From CAZGSG01 sp964528095 (lineage in GTDB: Bacteria > Bacteroidota > Bacteroidia > Chitinophagales > Chitinophagaceae): 8,250 nucleotides of DNA. Below, one piece after another: positions 5,571 through 8,250 of this stretch. The position numbers and the translations under genes were made by a program. The notes under the pieces were generated by a model, which saw nothing but the letters and a program-made list of their open reading frames with translations, was not told the DNA's origin and made no database searches. The stretch spans positions 1 through 8,250 of the forward strand of contig CAZGSG010000259.1 of assembly GCA_964528095.1 (NCBI GenBank), written 5' to 3'. The first letter of the stretch is position 1; the number at the start of each line of letters is the position of its first letter.

Positions 5571-6092
5571 ATGAAAAACTCTTTTAAAATAAGAGAAGCA
5601 ACCATTGATGACGTACCGGCCTTGGCGGCATTACATGTTAAAACCTACAGGGAAACGCATGGTTTTTGGGGTTCTCCAACCATCAAAACACGTCATTTCC
5701 AATGGCAGAAATTTTTTGAGGATAAAGGTGATCAGCGGTTTTGTATTGTTATTGAAAATGAAGGAGAAAATCTGATTGGATTTGCCAAAGGCGAACCTTA
5801 TACCCATGCTGACCATGCCGAATTTTCCGGTGAGCTAAATAAAATATACCTGCTTAAAAAGTTTCACAAACTGGGATTAGGACGTCAATTACTCTGTCAG
5901 GTTGCTAATGAGTTTATTCAACGCGGGATTAATTCCATGCTGCTATTTGGAGACGCAAAGAATCCGTCCAACGGCTTTTATGAAAAAATGGGAGCGGGAA
6001 AACTGTTCGCAAAAAATGGTGATTTTCACGGTGGTTATGGATGGGCTGATTTACGGAACCTGGCGGCAAGGTATATACCCGATCAGCTTTAG
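5571..6092 (+). CDS. GNAT-family N-acetyltransferase, 173 aa
   Basis: The protein has the GCN5-related acetyltransferase layout. FKIREATIDDVPALAALHVKT (5-25) is the usual opening strand and helix. LIGFAKGEPY (68-77) is the central strand. IYLLKKFHKLGLGRQLLCQV (92-111) is motif A, with HKLGLGR providing the pyrophosphate-binding loop for acetyl-CoA (canonical Q/RxxGxG/A). NPSNGFYEKMGA (131-142) is motif B, with Asn and Tyr at the expected places. The C-terminus GGYGWADL (154-161) is typical of small-molecule or peptide acetyltransferases. It is cytosolic, with no signal peptide. The acceptor substrate cannot be inferred. No ECF-type promoter was found in the 119-bp upstream gap, which sets it apart from its neighbours. 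Length is normal for the family. Confidence 0.9.
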   Translation: MKNSFKIREATIDDVPALAALHVKTYRETHGFWGSPTIKTRHFQWQKFFEDKGDQRFCIVIENEGENLIGFAKGEPYTHADHAEFSGELNKIYLLKKFHKLGLGRQLLCQVANEFIQRGINSMLLFGDAKNPSNGFYEKMGAGKLFAKNGDFHGGYGWADLRNLAARYIPDQL

Positions 6093-6187
6093 CAGATCTC
6101 ATTACTTAAAATAACTTGGAATGCAGTAGCGTGCATTGCGACCGGTAAAATGCATAACTAAAAACTAATAATATGGATTTGTATTTC

Positions 6188-6226
6188 CGTAACCGATAAA
6201 AAAAACTGTCCCCCTCCTTTCTATAG
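6188..6226 (+). promoter_or_regulatory. Diverged ECF-type promoter before the double S41 gene
   Basis: CGTAACC (6188-6194) is identical to the -35 of P4b, but the spacing downstream is wrong. An ACTGTC lies only 13 nt after the AAC core (TGTC at 6207-6210), and TTTCTATAGG (6218 onward) lies 24 nt after it instead of 17. An A8 tract and a C5 tract fall in between. TTTCTATA sits at almost the same distance from the ATG (about 41 nt) as TGTCTAATA does before the lipoprotein gene (about 42 nt), so this looks like a related leader altered by insertion. Whether it functions is unclear. Confidence 0.3.
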
Positions 6227-6260
6227 GATGCCCTTATGTGTTAATACAAATCAATAAATT

Positions 6261-8250
6261 ATGAAACTTCTAAGAATAGCATTTTTTATCGCTTTGACCA
6301 TAAATTGTTGTAGCTGCCCAGCCCAGCATATTAATCAAGATGAGAAAGCGGCCTTAATTGCAAAAATGAAGGAATTACTGAATGAAAATTTTATCAGTGC
6401 CGATAAGGCCCAACTCATATCTGATTCGTTGAATTTAGCCGTATTTTCCGGGGTTAACAGCAGCTCTGAATTCGTAACACTTCTAAACAAAAAGCTATTT
6501 TATTATACAAAAGACAAGCATTTATCAGTCGAATACAATCCTAATTATGCAAAGGAACTAAAAAATAACAATGACGATAAAGCAGAACAAGCCGCAAAAG
6601 AGAAAAAGGAAAAATACGGGTATAGCGATTTGAAAATATTACCTGACAATATCGGCTATCTAGGTCTTAAGTACTTTTCAGACACAAGTAATGCAAAACA
6701 AACTGCTTTACAATCTTTAACAAAATTAAAGGCGACAAAATCGCTCATTATCGACCTTCGGGGTAATTCTGGAGGAAGCGGCTCGATGATTCAATTGTTA
6801 TGCAGTTTCTTTTTATCGTCTGAAAACCACCCATTATTGCAAATTGAATATAAGCGTGGAGATACCATAACGCTGAAAACATACCCAGATAAGAACAGGC
6901 TTACTTACCGGAACCCCGTATTCATCCTATGTGATCGAAAGACCTTTAGTGCTGCAGAAGCATTTACGTTGATAATGAAAAATCGGGGCCGCGCTTTCGT
7001 TATAGGTGAAACTACTGCGGGCGCTGGAAACATAGCAGGCCCTTATTTTCTAAATAATGATTACATCATTACCATACCTGTTGGAAGAATCGTCGACCCG
7101 TTGACTCAGAAAGGTTGGGAAGGAGTTGGTGTTGTACCCGATATGAATACCAACCCCTCCAATGCGTTGAAAATTGCTAAAAGACTGGCAGCAAAAAAAA
7201 AGATAAGCAAAGGATTAACAGTAACAAAAAGTATTGAGATAAATGCTGATAAGGAAAAACTATGGGAGGCATTAGATTCTTTTAAAGTGGCTTTAAATGA
7301 TCGATGGTCTTATCGGTATGCGAATAAAGCGGACTATGATACGCCCATAGAAAGCCTTCGCCTTAAAATAAAAAAAGGAGTTTCAACAGACGAATTTGGT
7401 GTTGAGGTTGAAAAGATCCTTGCACTGGGAATTGACGGGCATTCCCGCATAAGGGGATATACGTGGCCAGCTGGGTTTTGCCTTCCTTTCCTGATGGAAG
7501 CAGAAGCGAACCGATTTATTGCCATTAATCCTGGCAGGAAATCATTTTTAAGTAATGGGTTTCCTTACCTAACCAAAATAGACGGAAAACCTATCATGGA
7601 ATGGTATGCAAAGGCTGCTGCTCGTGTTCCAAAAGGATCACCACAGTGGATCAGACATCGCAGTATCGTTCGGTTTATGAGTAGACTGGATTATTGGCGA
7701 GAAGAATTCAACCTGCCTAAAAGGAAAATCGTTACGGTAGAACTTACAAATACATCCGGGAAAGAATTTTGTGTATTGGATTTAGCTGTTGCCGAAAAGC
7801 CAGTTTCTTATGGGGTTTGGCCTGATAAGAATTCTGGATTGTTGGCAGAAAACATTGGGTATTTGAGGCTGGCGAATATGCAAAGGGGCCCCTCTACTAC
7901 CGAAATAAGAGCATGGATGCCAAAGTTTAAAACCGTTGACGGACTAATCATCGACGTGCGGGATAATGATGGTGGAGATCGTGATGCACTGACTTTACTT
8001 TATTCTTACCTGTCGTCGCCTGACGCAAGGCCTCATGTATTCAACGCTGCTGCATATAGGCTTCATCCTTCCCGCAACGAAAATTATCTTGCCGGACATG
8101 CTATGTTCAAAGAAAATTCTGAGAAATGGAATCCCGGGGAAAAGGCTGTAATCAAGGAATTCAAAAAAAATTTTAAACCACGATGGCAACTTCCAAAAGG
8201 GCAATTTAGTGAATGGCATTATATGATACTCCGGTCTAAGGCAGAAGATA
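6261..8250 (+). CDS. Exported protein with two tandem S41 (tricorn/IRBP-like) peptidase domains (C-terminus cut by window edge)
   Basis: The frame is open for 663 residues and leaves the window. A signal peptide (MKLLRIAFFIALTINCC) is followed by CPAQ near residue 22; cleavage there is more likely than lipidation. Domain 1 (about 27-310) starts with an IRBP-like helical segment. TKDKHLSVEY (83-92) supplies a candidate catalytic His87, LIIDLRGNSGG (162-172) is the S41 core, KTFSAAEAF (227-235) holds nucleophile Ser230, and IGETTAGAG (248-256) holds Glu250. Domain 2 (about 335 onward) is a different S41 subtype. DRWSYRYA (347-354) opens a helical region, LGIDGHSRI (389-397) has candidate His394, FPYLTKIDGKPI (434-445) is PDZ-like, and ENIGYLRL (530-537) plus GLIIDVRDNDGG (561-572) form its core. 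Its Ser lies outside the window. In S41 enzymes the second core normally reads RgNgGG, so RDNDGG is a mild variant. Peptidases of this kind degrade peptides in the periplasm. Confidence 0.88.
   Translation, partial: MKLLRIAFFIALTINCCSCPAQHINQDEKAALIAKMKELLNENFISADKAQLISDSLNLAVFSGVNSSSEFVTLLNKKLFYYTKDKHLSVEYNPNYAKELKNNNDDKAEQAAKEKKEKYGYSDLKILPDNIGYLGLKYFSDTSNAKQTALQSLTKLKATKSLIIDLRGNSGGSGSMIQLLCSFFLSSENHPLLQIEYKRGDTITLKTYPDKNRLTYRNPVFILCDRKTFSAAEAFTLIMKNRGRAFVIGETTAGAGNIAGPYFLNNDYIITIPVGRIVDPLTQKGWEGVGVVPDMNTNPSNALKIAKRLAAKKKISKGLTVTKSIEINADKEKLWEALDSFKVALNDRWSYRYANKADYDTPIESLRLKIKKGVSTDEFGVEVEKILALGIDGHSRIRGYTWPAGFCLPFLMEAEANRFIAINPGRKSFLSNGFPYLTKIDGKPIMEWYAKAAARVPKGSPQWIRHRSIVRFMSRLDYWREEFNLPKRKIVTVELTNTSGKEFCVLDLAVAEKPVSYGVWPDKNSGLLAENIGYLRLANMQRGPSTTEIRAWMPKFKTVDGLIIDVRDNDGGDRDALTLLYSYLSSPDARPHVFNAAAYRLHPSRNENYLAGHAMFKENSEKWNPGEKAVIKEFKKNFKPRWQLPKGQFSEWHYMILRSKAED

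Noticed and set aside
6120..6137. AATGCA / TGCATT hairpin after the GNAT gene as a terminator
   Set aside because: The stem is only 6 bp with a 6-nt loop, low in G/C, and has no T tract behind it.
7995..8219. Minus-strand frames inside the S41 gene (here and at 7334-7525)
   Set aside because: They lie opposite conserved S41 sequence and look like chance open frames.

Overview
The window looks like a chromosomal segment from a member of the Bacteroidota, most likely a Sphingobacteriaceae-type soil or water organism (Mucilaginibacter/Pedobacter-like; the genus is inference). The evidence is AT-rich intergenic DNA, start codons preceded by A/T-rich leaders without clear Shine-Dalgarno sequences, a good match to the Bacteroidota -33/-7 promoter (TTTG, then TAnnTTTG), and proteins of types common in that phylum. 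No tRNA, rRNA, CRISPR array, insertion sequence or phage gene was seen.

Layout. On the minus strand at the left are a secreted serine beta-lactamase-like hydrolase (cut by the window edge) and a small membrane protein with an operator-like pair of inverted repeats over its promoter. The plus strand then carries a possible 58-residue peptide, a VOC/glyoxalase-fold protein, a small three-helix membrane protein (DUF6249-like) and an isoprenylcysteine-carboxyl-methyltransferase-like membrane methyltransferase. A secreted HExxH zinc peptidase candidate lies on the minus strand, divergent from a lipoprotein on the plus strand. A GNAT acetyltransferase follows, then a large exported protein with two tandem S41 peptidase domains that runs off the right edge.

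The most striking signal is intergenic. Four elements of 79-86 bp (1469-1553, 2469-2554, 3032-3116, 4831-4909) share one design: GGTTACA-like and TATnnGACAG-like blocks at a fixed offset, arranged as inverted arms around an AT-rich centre. Read outward, each intact arm is TGTAACC, then exactly 17 nt between the AAC and TGTC cores, then CTGTCwAATA. This has the form of a promoter for an extracytoplasmic-function (ECF) sigma factor (compare B. subtilis SigX TGTAAC-N17-CGAC and Caulobacter SigF GTAACC). Most of these elements are therefore back-to-back divergent promoter pairs. Outward arms end 18-58 bp before the start codons of the DUF6249-like protein, the methyltransferase, the metallopeptidase and the lipoprotein, and one may drive the short peptide plus the VOC gene. 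A diverged relative of the same leader precedes the double S41 protein.

The working model is a small envelope-directed regulon under one ECF sigma factor, whose gene is not in this window. The targets are mostly membrane or exported proteins. The sequence motifs and spacing are seen directly; the sigma-factor interpretation is inference.
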